From Suillus spraguei (lineage: Eukaryota > Basidiomycota > Agaricomycetes > Boletales > Suillaceae), in the NCBI GenBank assembly GCA_016800925.1, contig JABCPU010000011.1, positions 186,001-250,000 of the forward strand: a stretch of DNA of 64,000 nucleotides, written 5' to 3'. Every line of letters begins with the position of its first letter. Within the stretch, counting starts at the first letter, position 1. Made by a program: the position numbers and the translations under genes. Shown here piece after piece: positions 11,772-23,420 of this stretch. The notes below the pieces were generated by a model. The model did not search any database. It was not told the origin of the DNA and worked only from the letters and a program-made list of their open reading frames with translations.

Positions 11772-13188
11772 ATGAGTACAATCGAGCCAGTTTTCCGCAT
11801 CATTCCCACTATTCAGAACTACGATTGGGGGAAGAAGGGAAAGGATTCCAAGGTTGCGGAGTTTGCTTCTGGAGCCGGAATATGTGGATTTACTTTGAAT
11901 CAATCAGTCCCTTACGCAGAAGTAGGTGATCTAGAAGCACGGTCTGCAGCAAATCTGACCGGTGGGCGTACAATGACCAGCTTTGGATGGGCACGCATGT
12001 AAAGTCGCCGTCAGGAGTGGTCGATAGGAAGCAGAACCTTACTCAGATCTTGACTGAGAACCCGGACTTGATTGGGGATCAAGTATCTCGGCAGTTTGAC
12101 ACGACAAACGGAAACCTCCCCTTCCTGTTCAAGGTCTTGGCCATTGGCAAGGCCCTGAGCATACAAACCCATCCTGACAAGAAGACATCAGAGAAACTTC
12201 ATGCCGAGCAACCAACAGTTTACACCGGTGAGAGTACTTGTTGACTTCGCCCCCAAGTCCTCACCCATAAGTTGTACGAAGATCCGAATCACAAGCCTGA
12301 GATGGCCTTGGCATTGACGGATTTCAAGGCGTTATGCGGTTTCATGCCAATCGTGAATATCGCTGAATACGTCAAAACCGTTCCAGAATTCCAATCACTA
12401 ATCGATCCATCTATCGTGACAGAATTCCTGAACTTTACCAATTTGTCTGAGTCGGACCAGAAGACAGTTCTTAAGAAGCTCTTTGCGGCACTCATGACCG
12501 CTGATGTTTCAAATATTGCAACACAACTTCAAACACTCGTTGCGCGTTACCAACGCGGAGGTCAAACCCCTCTAGAAGAGGATCTCAAGGACCTTGTCCT
12601 GACACTGAATGAGCAATTTCCCGGAGATGTCGGAATATTCTGCGCATTCATGCTGAACTACGTCCGAATGACTCCTGGGCAGGCTATTTTCCTGGGAGCT
12701 GGTGAACCCCATGCTTACGTCGAAGGCGGTATGTCTTCCCCTGTTGATATTCAGCGCAATTTAATAACGATTTGGAAGATATTATGGAGTGCATGGCCAA
12801 TTCTGATAATGTTATTCGCGCAGGTCTTACCCCAAAGGCCAAAGACATTCCCAATCTTGTTTCGGTTTTGACCTATGCTCCATCAGATTGGCAGAAACAT
12901 ATGGTCAAACCGGTCGACATTACACCATACACCCGCAAATACGATCCTCCAACCCAAGACTTCACAGTTCTCCAGGTCAAGACCCAAAAGAGTGAGATCG
13001 AAACTCATGAGGCTATTCCAGGTCCTTCAATTGCAATCGCCACCGAAGGTTCCGGCCGAATAACCTGGAGTGGCGGCGAGTTAGATTTAGAGGCTGGAAG
13101 TGTCATCTTCGTGGGAGCTGAAACCAAGATAGAGATCACTGCTGGAGACTCCAACTTGGTTGTATTTCGCGCGTATGTCACAGCCTAG
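11772..13188 (+). CDS. Mannose-6-phosphate isomerase (type I)
   Basis: It interconverts fructose-6-phosphate and mannose-6-phosphate, feeding GDP-mannose for cell-wall mannans and glycosylation; it is cytosolic and zinc-dependent. Four exons run from the ATG at 11772 to the TAG at 13186-13188, with GT-AG introns after SVPYAE (about 62 nt), after PTVYT (about 56 nt) and after AYVEG (about 50 nt). Family signatures are visible in order: IQNYDWGKKG near the N terminus, ELWMGTHVKSPS, the zinc-site block KALSIQTHPDKK with Gln and His ligands, the Glu ligand in NHKPEMALAL, and the last His ligand in GAGEPHAYVEG. The C-terminal cupin part ends in VVFRAYVTA. The length, about 410 residues, is normal for fungal PMI. 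Confidence 0.95.
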
Positions 13189-13797
13189 CTCGGTAATAGT
13201 ACCATTAGCAAGACATGGCTGTATCCACAACAACTCCATCTTAGACATAAATATCGTTATTATTATCAATGATACAACAGAAGCTTTGATCTCTTACACT
13301 GTCCACCGCGGATGTGAAGCCCAGTTATCAGAGTGCAGCCATCCTAGATAGCAAAATCCTTCTCGAAAACATTGATCACCGTTATCCTCCGCCCTGGAAA
13401 CCTTCCGAGAGTCAACGGGAGGTGTGTATTCCACAGCAAAGTGATAGTGAAGCACCAAAAAGTAAAACACAGGTTTATCCTGGTGCGGTGAATTGTCACA
13501 AACGAGTGCTGTGATAACCACTACTAGAATCGTAATCACGAGAAGGGCCAACAAGGAAGAATATCTCGATTGTAGCAGGGTATTGAAGGCCAGACACCGT
13601 GTAATGACTGCAAGATATCGTGCGTTCCTTCAAAAAGTCCTGGTTGATCACGACGACATTGATGCAGAAAGCGAAGAAGACTCAAGAGGCGAGTTTGCAT
13701 CCGGTCCGAAACTGACCCGAAGAAAGCAAAGCTTATATACATTCCCGCGAGATGTCCATATGCCGCTGCGGTTCAAAAGCAAGTACTTGCAACCATC
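13189..13797. other. Intergenic between PMI and thioesterase genes
   Basis: It contains a minus-strand frame (13294-13554) with a hydrophobic stretch LALLVITILVVVITALVC, but it lacks an ATG-led model with supporting exons. The last 60 bases (TTATATAC at 13732, then the ATG at 13798) are probably the thioesterase promoter and leader. Confidence 0.4.
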
Positions 13798-14884
13798 ATG
13801 CTCTCCTCAATTGTACTCTTTGCAGGTCTCTTCAACCTTGTGTCTAGTGCGACTGTGAACAATGTACGACCCTTAGTAATATGGCATGGAATGGGTGACT
13901 CCTATGCATCCCCTGGTCTCGACCACTTCCAAAGTGAAGTCAAGGAAATGCATCCCGGCATATTCATCCACTCTATTTTCATCGACGAGGACCCAAATCT
14001 AGACCAGCGTGCAAGCTTTGTGAGTATTTATACTGCCATTGTATGGGTTTCTAACTTATATTCATTAGTACGGCAACGTGAACCAACAAATCCTGCAAGT
14101 TGCCCAGCAGCTCGCTGACATACCCGAACTCAGCCGCGGTTTTGATGCCATAGGGTTTTCACAAGGGGGTCAATTCCTTCGTGGCTATGTGGAGCGCCAT
14201 AACAGCCCGCCGGTGCACAATTTGATCACCTTTGGGTCACAACACATGGGTGTATCGAATTTGCCATCCTGCAATGCGTGGGATTTACTTTGCCAGCTCG
14301 CGCGCCAAGCAGCAAGCAGGGGTGTGTATGGCGAATGGGCGCAGGAAAATGTTGTCCAGGTTTGTCAGGAATTCCCTCATGTACCATGCTACCGTTAATT
14401 CAGTCATCATCAGGCTCAGTATTTCAGAGACCCGCAACGGCTCTCGCAATACATGTCGTCGGGGAACTTTCTATCGGACATCAACAATGAAGTCTTTCAC
14501 CCGTCCTCTCGTAATTCATCATACAGAGATAACCTTGCCTCGCTGAATAAGCTCGTCCTTGTCCTCTTTCTTCAAGACAAAACCGTAGTTCCCAAAGAAA
14601 GCGCTTGGTTCGGCTCCGAGAACCCTCCTGAAGATATCACTATGGACCAACTATCTGGATCCGATCAAATGCCAATGCTCAGTGCACCCAGTGCACCGAA
14701 CACCAAAGACATCACCCCGATGCGTCTTCAAACCCTTTACAAAGAAGACTGGATAGGCCTTCAACAGCTTGACAAGCACGATGGAATTCAATTTGTGGCA
14801 TGTCAGGGGGCGCATATGCAGATCGGTGACTGTTGGAAAGATTTGGTTGCTGAGTGGGTGGGAGGATCTTTGGGTGTGAACTGA
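13798..14884 (+). CDS. Palmitoyl-protein thioesterase (PPT1 family)
   Basis: This lysosomal/vacuolar alpha/beta hydrolase removes fatty acyl groups from cysteines of proteins. The three exons are 13798-14019, 14069-14359 and 14414-14884, with phase-0 GT-AG introns. It begins with a signal peptide (MLSSIVLFAGLFNLVSSA). The PPT1 core follows: RPLVIWHGMGDS (oxyanion region), GFSQGGQFLRGYVE with the nucleophile Ser, ITFGSQHMGVSNLP, a conserved YMSSGNFLSDINNE block, the acid Asp in FLQDKTVVPKES, and the catalytic His in CQGAHMQIGD. The length of about 327 residues and the intact triad suggest a working enzyme. Confidence 0.93.
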
Positions 14885-15365
14885 GACATATCCTGGCATG
14901 GTGCGCCGCGCCGACATTACACACTCTGTTCACTATTGATAGAAAATGGGTTAAATGTGTTCCGTGTGAAACAGCGTTTTGATTCGTCACACTAGTTGTA
15001 CACATCTCCAATATGCAACGTTAGTAGGAGGAGGGCTTGGTTGAACACAATAATTAATTATCATCACCGAAAAGATGTGCAAAGATGTACCGATTTTTTC
15101 TGCGGCTCAATACTTTCATGTTGACTGACATGTATCGGCTAAAAACTTGCAGCACTGAACTCTGTCGCGATGTCGATGAGGACAGCCGAAAAGCGCACAA
15201 AATTATTATGTAATATGATACCTTTGAATTTTCCATATAACCCCAATGTACATACTCCGAATTTGCCCCGAATAACAGCAAGTGAAAGTTCACGCTGACC
15301 TGTGAAGGCTTAAGTTTCAATTTCTTACCCACCTCGACATTTCTTTCCCCTTCAAGTTGTCATCA
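14885..15365. other. Intergenic, no gene seen
   Basis: This is the interval between the thioesterase stop and the MPC2 start. The 92-codon minus frame at 15054-15332 lacks support. The 3' UTR of the thioesterase and the MPC2 promoter must lie here. Confidence 0.5.
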
Positions 15366-15920
15366 ATGTCTGGCGCAGCATCTGCGGCCGCAGGGTCGAA
15401 ACTATCCGCGTTTATGAACCATCCAGCCGGTGCGTGAGATGTCCGTTGATGCAGGAATGGGCGCTGACCTACCTTGTGGTCACGATAGGCCCGAAGACAG
15501 TCTTCTTCTGGGCACCATTGATGAAATGGTGTCTTGTTGCTGCTGGTGTAAAAGACTTGAGTCGGCCAGCAGATAAACTCAGCGTATCACAAAACGTTGG
15601 TGCGTAGATGCATCACTCGTTCACTGCGAACTCCATTAAAATTATTCCCGGATAGCGCTCGCATGCACAGGTTTTATCTGGGTGAGATACTCATTGGTCA
15701 TCACCCCGATAAACTACAGCTTAGCAGCGGTAAGGGTTGCTGAGTTTTTTCGATGACGATCGCTCATGCATTGTTGCGCAGGTGAACTTCTTTGTTGGCT
15801 CTACCGGTTTGGGGCAGTTGGCCCGTATCGCAAAGTAAGTTTCAGGTTAAGCGGCAGCCGAAATTTTGTGCTCACGGTCGAACAAGTTATCGGTACAACG
15901 GAGAGGAAGTCAAAGCTTGA
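15366..15920 (+). CDS. Mitochondrial pyruvate carrier subunit 2 (MPC2 type)
   Basis: With MPC1 it imports pyruvate across the inner mitochondrial membrane. The gene has five short exons: 15366-15429, 15489-15599, 15656-15729, 15782-15834 and 15887-15920. They join in frame to about 111 residues. Family signatures are GPKTVFFWAPLMKWCLVAAG, DLSRPADKLSVSQNVAL, ACTGFIWVRYSLVITPINY, and AAVNFFVGSTGLGQLARIA, ending NYRYNGEEVKA. FWAP-MKW, the NYSLAAVNFF block and the length identify the MPC2 rather than the MPC1 branch. An in-frame TAA just after the last GTAAGT donor would end the protein two residues after ARIA if that intron were retained. Confidence 0.93.
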
Positions 15921-16038
15921 TTGGTTTCTCTTGAGAGTTCTACTATCTATGCATACTTCACTTGCAATATCACTTGATCGAATGTTTTTATCCGAATCAT
16001 ATACGCTCATATATAAGTGTTTACACTCAAAGAATGTA

Positions 16039-16770
16039 TCATCGACTTCTGCTCTTCTTCGTCCTGCCGCTGTCAGTGCCAGTGGCTTTGTCTTCGGAGC
16101 TCGGCCCGTCAAAAATCCCTCGAGCCACATCCCACCATCCGCCTTCCGCTAGTAAGCGATTGGCAGCCTTGGCAATGTTTGACATGATTCTTTGAGCATC
16201 ATTTCCTTCCTGGTTCGCGTCGTGTTCTTGATTCTGCCATTGCTTGTGCTTCGCAAAGGACTCCCATGATCTGGGGCGGTCATTTGACTTGTGTTGCGTA
16301 CGCGTTTTGGGTGATCGTGATGAACGCTGAGTACTGGGAGTGGGCTGGGCTTGTTCGTTCAGCACATCCCAGATGAATCCGCCTAAGCTAGAGACGATGC
16401 TTGTGTTCACAGCACCCGCGTTCTGTCCCATGTACCACCCCAGCCCTGCAGCAAGCGCTCCTAAGATGGTTCCCCACTTGATGAACCAGATACTAGTTCT
16501 AACCATCCAACTGGTGGTCCTATATAGGCTGACTAGCGCGAGATATGCGGCGAGGACGCTGATAAGAGGGGGAATGATGGTTTGTGCATCCCACTGCCAC
16601 GGTTTGGAGGCAATTAAGGATGAGATCAACGAAAGAAGCGCAGTAAAGAGTGCGAGTGAGTGCGAGAGGAATGAGAGCAGAAATGAATACAGAGGTGGGG
16701 GAAGCTGCTCGGCGAGGAAGCCAAGGAGGGGGTCTAGAAAAGCTGGCAGTGGTATGTCTGCTGGATCCAT
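16039..16770 (-). CDS. APQ12-like nuclear envelope/ER membrane protein
   Basis: A single-exon gene of about 243 residues starting at the ATG at 16770 (MDPADIPLPAF). The reading frame is open further upstream but without another ATG. Three hydrophobic segments lie in the first 130 residues (SFLLSFLSHSLALFTALLSL, ISVLAAYLALVSLY and WGTILGALAAGLGWYMG), with the arginine-containing loop YRTTSWMVRTSIWFIKW between the last two. This arrangement matches the fungal APQ12 family (nuclear pore assembly, membrane homeostasis). The tail is charged and low-complexity (Ser/Arg/Gln), ending KKSRSR. The family call rests on topology and the central block, so it is good but not certain. Confidence 0.7.
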   Translation of the reverse strand: MDPADIPLPAFLDPLLGFLAEQLPPPLYSFLLSFLSHSLALFTALLSLISSLIASKPWQWDAQTIIPPLISVLAAYLALVSLYRTTSWMVRTSIWFIKWGTILGALAAGLGWYMGQNAGAVNTSIVSSLGGFIWDVLNEQAQPTPSTQRSSRSPKTRTQHKSNDRPRSWESFAKHKQWQNQEHDANQEGNDAQRIMSNIAKAANRLLAEGGWWDVARGIFDGPSSEDKATGTDSGRTKKSRSR

Positions 16771-17193
16771 GGTATGATATGGGTTGCTTAATGCCTGTTT
16801 CAAGTTAGGACACGTCTTGCAACGAAGTACTTATGTAAGGTGTGAACCTAGATGTGGCTTGTTATGTGGCTGCGTGACAAGTCGTGACGTGCACAGTAAA
16901 TAGAAAGCGAATTACTAAATGGAGACAGAGAAATAGCGGAGAAATGATACATTCACTAGAAATCAACCAATCGGATCGTATCGGCATAATACCAGCCGAT
17001 CAAGCCGATCACCGATACCGTTACTCCGAGCCACTCCGACATTTCCTGTAAGGGATTTACTCCGCGAATATGCACCAAACATTAACAAATCTGATCGCGT
17101 ATAAGTTCGAGCTTATATCAATTTTGCTCCTTTCCCAAGAACTCTACCACATATCTTCATCTGCCCATACACCTACTATCACACTATTGTAAC
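16771..17193. other. Divergent intergenic region
   Basis: The shared upstream region of the APQ12-like gene (minus) and the small Cys-containing gene (plus). A CCAAT-type box occurs in AACCAATCGG near 16967-16976. No other element is clear. Confidence 0.4.
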
Positions 17194-17855
17194 ATGGCCA
17201 TGAAGCGCAAATTCGACTTTGATGTTACCGACGACTACCCCCAGGTCATTTTATTTTATCCAACTTACTTTACTTCCCCACTCTAATATGTGGTTCATAT
17301 CAGGTTGCCAAACAAATGAAAATGGTTCCCTTCCCCAACTATGAGCCTGACTCCGACGTTGCTATGTCTGAATCTCCTTCATCTGACGCCGTCTCGTTTT
17401 TCCCTGAAAATAATCATACTCGCCTTCATTCTACTGCCAGCTCGACAAGCGGTTCGTCCCTGTATTCGGATGCTATTGATCACAATTCTCGTATGTATAC
17501 CTGAGACTTGGATGTTACCGAACCCTCACTAGTATCCGCGTGTTGTTATACAGCTTTGTACCCTCGCTTCACCCAGATCGTCGACTATCAACCGGACGAC
17601 ACTGACAGGGTGGTTGGGCTGTTACAACCTGCAAGTTCACTCTCTCACCATGGGTAAGTGCAAGGGGCACTTGTCCTCGATTATGGTTCTAACTTTGTCA
17701 CTCCCTCCTGCCTCCATAATACCGTGTTTTGCAGCTCGCATTGCTCACAAATACCCAAGCTTCGTGTCGCCTGTTCTGCTGGTCCCGACGGCTCAAGGAC
17801 AATGTGGAGCTTTTGTGAACAATGCGGCGCGATTTCCATGGTAGACTCGGACTGA
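17194..17855 (+). CDS. Small conserved basidiomycete protein with C-terminal CxxC motif
   Basis: Four exons (17194-17244, 17304-17490, 17554-17653, 17735-17855) join in phase to about 152 residues. The N terminus (MAMKRKFDFDVTDDYPQ) and following VAKQMKMVPFPNYEPDSD are acidic and basic by turns. The middle is Ser-rich and probably disordered. The C terminus is compact: PKLRVACSAGPDGSRTMWS, then FCEQCGAISMVDSD, with three Cys including a CEQC pair that could bind zinc. I cannot name a family or function. The exact phase agreement of three introns supports a real gene. Confidence 0.8.
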
Positions 17856-18360
17856 AGTTGTCAACATGCTTGGCATCCGTTTTTTTTATTTTTTTATTTT
17901 GCTGATTATCCTCGTGATTTGCTTTTCCTCCTGGATCGACTGGTTACGTCTGTTTCCGATATCGATCGTATATTCGCCTCCCCGTCGCAAACAATTACCA
18001 TCACCTCTGCCTCCTTCGACTTCACCGCCCTTGTCGTGATCAACGCCCCGGTCAATCTCCGAACCGCTGACAACCACTCGACATCAAAAAACCGGCCAAA
18101 TAATATAATCCTGCACTGCTACATTTGCTAAATATGCTCTCGCTCTGTACATATCTTGCCCCGTTGTAACACCAGTTATCGTGCTCTGTTGCTTTGACAC
18201 CAATTACGTGTGAATTGGCGTGATTAGTGATATTTTGAAGGCAACTTGAAACTTGAGATAATTCTTGACTTGCTAAGTATATCGAAAGTTTGATCGGGGT
18301 TACATAATTGCCCCATAACGTCCACGCCACATCGAACACTGCTTACTGTTAGCATACGCC
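17856..18360. other. Intergenic, no gene seen
   Basis: It starts with a T-rich tract (17880-17902), probably in the 3' UTR of the preceding gene. No coding frame is supported. Confidence 0.5.
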
Positions 18361-19796
18361 ATGACCCAAACAACTTTGCTTCAATATGAAGCACCATGTA
18401 AGTCTGATACATCGTCGCCACTTTTCGAACATACTTGGTAACCTTGATCAGGGCCTGTACATGCGCTCGATTGGTGCAAGTCAACTGCACCTGGGCATCA
18501 ATCTCGTCCTCGATCGGCTTTCCGTCTCGGAATTGCATCTTTCTCTGAAGACTATCGGAATCGGATTGCTATCGTAGGACTTCAAGATGAGCGCGTCCTT
18601 GTTGAGGATGATTATACCGATTACCCTGACTTTGTGACACTGGTGGAGGCGAACCATGGATACCCAGCAACCAATCTGCAATGGCAACCTGCGAGTGCGA
18701 GCGGCTTCCCGTGGACTGGCAAAGCGCCAGCTGCCGAGTTACTTGCGACAACTGGAGATGCGCTGAGGGTATGGGAGTATTTTGGAGATGCACCACCAGC
18801 GTCGTCGGCTTATGTTGGGAGGCAGCCCACGGGCGGAGGGCATCGGTTGACACTTAAGACGGCACTGTCTGGGGTATGTGATTGCAAGCCCACGGCTCGA
18901 TTGAAAACGCTGATATTCTTGTGTGTGCTAGCAATCAAAAGTGCAAAGCCAGTCTACTGGCCCACCATTAACCAGTTTCTCATGGAATGAGAAAGCCCCC
19001 AGCTTAGTCGTCACGTCATCAATAGACACGACGTGTACCGTCTGGAACATTGATACGTCCACTGCCATAACACAACTCATTGCCCACGATCGAGAAGTTT
19101 ACGATGTTGCATGGCTTCCAGGATCAACGGATATATTCGTATCGGTCGGGGCAGATGGTAGTCTCCGTGCGTTTGACCTACGGAGTCTTGAACATTCTAC
19201 TATCCTGTATGAAACGCCAGCACCCAAAAGCGGTCCACCCGCAGGTTCAGCCTCGTCGCGTCTACCTACATCGCCTCTATTGCGTATCGCATTCAACCCC
19301 GCAGACTCAAATTACATGTCTACATTTCATATGGATGGACAGGATGTGCAGATTTTAGATATGCGGAGTCCTGGTCAGCCCGTGATAGAACTGAGAGGGC
19401 ACCGCGCGCAGGTAAATGCGATGGGATGGAGCACGACTGATAGACCGACACTGGCTACCGCAGGTGAGCACTGCAATGAATCAATCCGTTCTGTGATCGA
19501 CCTTAACCCTATATGCAGGGGACGATTGTCAAGTTCTACTTTGGGACCTTGCTACCTACACACAAACGGCAACCTCTCCCCGCACTGCAAATTCTCGCCT
19601 AAATTCGCCGCGGCCAGACGTGAAGAAACGTGTGGTCAGCGATCCGATAATGGCCTATTCTGCGAGTAGCGAAGTGACCAATCTTGCGTGGTCTCCTCAG
19701 ATACCGGGTATGACAATGAATACGGGTCATTCGACTGCGCCTGGAGAGTGGCTAGCGATTGCGAGCGGGAAGTCTATCAAGGCGCTCAAGGTGTGA
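18361..19796 (+). CDS. WD40 repeat protein DCAF7/WDR68 (AN11/TTG1 type)
   Basis: A beta-propeller scaffold, known in other organisms as an adaptor for DYRK/HIPK kinases and as a DDB1-CUL4 associated factor. The four exons are 18361-18397, 18452-18873, 18932-19463 and 19519-19796. The family blocks are clear: YEAPWPVHALDWCK at the N terminus, DDYTDYPDFVTLVEANHGYP, LLATTGDALRVWEYFGD, TSFSWNE, TSSIDTTCTVWNIDT, TQLIAHDREVYDVAW, SVGADGSLRAFDLRSLEHST, STFHMDGQDVQILDMRSPG, HRAQVNAMGWS and DDCQVLLWDL. The end, WLAIASGKSIKALKV, is the usual C terminus. The first exon encodes only 12 residues and is easily missed by gene finders. Confidence 0.95.
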
Positions 19797-20505
19797 GGAT
19801 CGGAATAATGGTTACTGTAATTGTACTTCCAATGGGAGTGCGCTTGACCTCCAGTCTATGGCGATCTTCTTTCCCGCTGTCTTCGCACGCGCCCACTTGT
19901 TCTTATATACCTCATGTCGCGGTAATAATATAGGTGTTAAAAGATAGGTCATATGTCTTGGCGGTATGTTTAAGCTATCGAACAATTATCATTATTATTA
20001 TTTCCCAGGTAAACCCGCGGAGCTGCTAACCAGAGATAAGAACTTGGCTTACACATCGCTTGCCTATTTCGTTCTATAGGGTTATTCCGCTTCTTCTGAA
20101 TCTGGTCAGTCCGCACTTGTCGTACATATAATTTTGTTCTGCCGTGAATTTCAAAGAAACACAGATGTACCAGGAATTGTTTAAAGGGGATATCAGGCTG
20201 TGACCAGACCGTACTTGTCCCAAAAACTTCGGTTCCCAGAAGTTACGTTACAAGTAATTCGGTGAGAGCATTGCTCCGGGCCACGCTCTCTATTCTCATT
20301 CTACCCAACAGCTATTTGCTCACAAAATTACTCCGGCAAGCACCATGAGACTGTCACCGGGACTATTATCAGGTTATCGCTTGACGCCGCATACCACATG
20401 TACGGAATTTGCTCGGGACGTCCAAGTCAAATCGCAATGATTAAATATAGGTTGTATAATTGACCCTTATATCTGACCCTCTTTGTGCTTCTTCTGCCCC
20501 TCAAC
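19797..20505. other. Intergenic; contains start of the tandem repeat unit
   Basis: From about 20095 on, this sequence resembles that at about 24118-24548 (shared words include GTCCGCACTTGTCGT and CCAACAGCTATTTGCTCACAAA). So the duplicated transporter unit includes about 400 bp of upstream DNA and presumably the promoter. Confidence 0.6.
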
Positions 20506-23420
20506 ATGGCAGCTACAGCAGGCAGCTTTGATGCAGAGAACCAGTTCATACAGAGAAAGACGTCCATCTCTACGGACTCTGATGAAGGCAAGAAAGTCGC
20601 ACCCGCTGTAGACCCTGGGTGCGATCTGGAGGGCGCGCAAGAAAAGGATGAAGGGGCGCTGACGAGGGATAAGTTCGACAAGAGATTCCGTGTGGTCGTC
20701 CTAATTGCCCTCGCTGCACTCATACTCGGATGGTGGATCTCTTCCACCATTTTGCCAGCAACACGCGGACAATGGTATGACATCTTCTCTGATTCTCTCA
20801 ATTAATAAACACTAATGCTTCTCGAAGGGTCGTGCAGACATTTTTCGCGTGGTTTTTCTTACTGTAAGTAGCGACTTCTACGCAATATCATTCCCCTTGT
20901 TGATTATCTGGACTGTTAAGCGTTATCGCGTTCCGCTTCATTCCAAATTCGGTGGTGACAAAGCCTATTAGCGTTGTATGGATGTCATGCGTACAGGTGC
21001 CTTGGTACAAGCTTCCTCGGGTAATCAGATTGACAATTGGATGGCTCTGCCTTCTTGCTATCGTATTTGGGTCAGCTTTCGGATTCCCACTCACTGGCGT
21101 GAGTTCTTTCGTCTTGAATTAATTTTTGATAACCTGACGTCGTTATAGAACAGCAATTATGGTCATCGAGCAATCTCAGTGCTTGGGTTGTTTATTTTCC
21201 AGTGCGGTTTCTACTTGTGTTCCGTGAACAGGTCGGCCATTTGCTGGTTGGTGCCTCCCCTCTTAGCCTATGGCTTCTGCTGATTTAGAATGTAAGGCCT
21301 ACCGTGATAGTTGGCCTTTTCCTTCAACAAACTATTGCTCTCTTTGTGCTCAAGACTGGCGCTGGTTTTTCCTTCTTCAAATACGTTGCGGATCTTGCAA
21401 ACGACTTCTTATCGGAAGCCCTTGTCGGAGCTGAGTTCTTCTTCGATGCAGAAACCATCGCGAAGAAATGGTTTTTTGTGAATGTGGTATGAAAGTGGTG
21501 TCCTCAGTCTTGAATGCTTGACTTCATCAGATTGCAGCTCTCGGCGGTCATCTTCTTCATCGCCACGATTCAAATGCTGTACTATGTCAGTGACTAGGCT
21601 CTACTTTGAGCCCTCAATGCTAACTTATAATAAAGCTTGGTGTCATGCAATGGATGGTCAAAGGATTGTGAGTACATGAAACACATTCTTCATCGAACGT
21701 GGGATTCATTGTTTTCCCAAGTGCATGGTTATTCTTCAAGCTCATGAATGTGTCCGGCGCTGAGGCAGTTGTCGCGGCTGCTTCTCCTTGGGTGGGCCAA
21801 GGAGAATCTGCATGTTTGGTCAAACCTTACGTCGATATCATGACTCCATCAGAACTTCATCTTGTTATGACCTCTGGTTTGTTCGCAATATTCTGCTATC
21901 GGAACGTTAATATTTACGAACTCAAGGTTTCTCCACCATCTCCGGATCTGTTTTGACCGCCTACGTTGCCCTGGGTGTTCCTCCTCAGAACCTCATTACT
22001 TCATCCGTCATGAGTATACCGGCTTCTATTTCTATCAGCAAGATGCGAATTCCTGAAGTCGACGAACCTGTTACTCGTGGTCGCATAGTAGTAGATCGTG
22101 GGGATGGAGGCAAGAACCAGCCAGTCAACGCCCTTCACGCATTTTCCTTGGGAGGTTTGTTTGGCCTGAATGTCGCGGGACAAATCATGTGAGTCCCTTG
22201 AAATGACCATCGACGAGTCACTCATCTTAGTTCTATAGCACTAACGTGTTGACGATCTTGTCGCTCGTCGCCGTCATCAATGCCGTCTTGACATGGGTCG
22301 GCCGTGGATTTGGTATCCACCAACTTACTCTACAGCTAATTTTAGGATACATCGGGTATCCTGTCACATTTTTCTTGGGTCTGCACACATTGCTGCGATC
22401 TTGAGCCATTCAAGCTAATATTTTGTTAGGTGTTCCCAGCAATGAGATTCTCCGAGTCTCACAGCTGTTAGCGACAAAACTAATTGAAAACGAATTTGCA
22501 GCGTACTTGGGTACTCTCATGATCCCAATTCACGTACATGCAGTTAATGGTTAATTCTTGCAGAACTATCAAGCATCCAAGCAAGTTCGAATCCCTCTGT
22601 CGCAGCGTGCCTTTACGATTGCATCATATTCCCTCTGTGGATTTGCAAATCTTGGATCGCTAGGTATACAGATTGGTGTGCTCAGCGCTTTGGCACCATC
22701 GCAGGGCAAAACCATTGCAAAACTTGCGACATCTGCTATGTTCTGCGGATTTCTCTCGTGCGTTCTTGATTTGTCCTGTTTTTGTTCAGTGACGAGATCC
22801 TTTCTGCAGAACCCTCCAAACTGCTGGTATCGCGTGAGTACCTGTGTGGTCTTGGTTGTGACGTCTATAGGCTAACTTCGTTCCTCTTAAAGCGGCATGC
22901 TGGTATAACGCAAATGGAATTAGATTGAGTGGCAATATACTTCGTTGTCGTAATATACCTGGCCCTTCAGCGACGAATCACCGCAAGGGAAAGAGATATC
23001 GTCCAATGACATTGGCTGGTCAACCAATTGTCGGCTCATGCCGGTGAGGAATATAGAATTCGGATCACTCCTTACGTGGAGAATGAATGCACTTGTGTTG
23101 AGTACAACGATACCGGTTAATTCTGAACGACGACAAGGGGTTATTCAAGCGCAATCTAGTACTTTAAAGCAAGGCGTGAGCCATTCCTGTTGCATGAAGC
23201 GTTTTACTCTTCGCATCCGAAGGCATTAGGATACATTCCTCTGCGTCGTTTTTGCATGCAGCCTTTGTACAATTACATCTATCTCTATACGTCACGATCG
23301 CGCACAGCACGTTCTCGCTCAACTTATCGTCATGGCAGTATGTAGTATTACTCCGAGGCGGATCCTGAGTTTCTTTTCGTACCTGATACACTCATACCTA
23401 CGAGATCTGTTGCAGTAGTG
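20095..23420 (+). repeat. Tandem segmental duplication, unit 1
   Basis: The first copy of a unit of about 3.3-3.5 kb holding upstream DNA, a nucleoside transporter gene and about 500 bp downstream. The paralogous ATGs are 4,043 bp apart. The two units are highly similar in exons and introns alike. The edges are approximate because similarity fades. Confidence 0.8.
20506..22908 (+). pseudogene. Concentrative nucleoside transporter (CNT/NupC family), copy 1, one frameshift
   Basis: The family couples nucleoside uptake to H+ or Na+ at the plasma membrane. About 13 exons can be joined. The N-terminal tail is followed by a first helix ([17 protein letters not shown]), then [53 protein letters not shown], the substrate-site region [20 protein letters not shown] and [39 protein letters not shown], and the C-terminal [20 protein letters not shown]. 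The usual LATKLIENEFAAYL precedes it. An extra base near 22591 (GTTCGAATCCC against GTTCGAACCC in copy 2) throws the exon encoding the last helices out of frame when the preceding intron is spliced as in copy 2. Unless an alternative splice rescues it, the C terminus from PLSQRAF on is lost. The last codons would be AGMLV, with TAA at 22906-22908. Confidence 0.8.

Noticed and set aside
13294..13554. Minus-strand frame with a strong hydrophobic stretch, possible small membrane protein
   Set aside because: There is no convincing ATG, intron model or conserved motif; composition matches the surrounding intergenic DNA.
22580..22600. GTTCGAATCCC resembles a tRNA B box
   Set aside because: It lies inside a transporter exon, the paralogous copy shows the same coding context, and there is no A box or cloverleaf.
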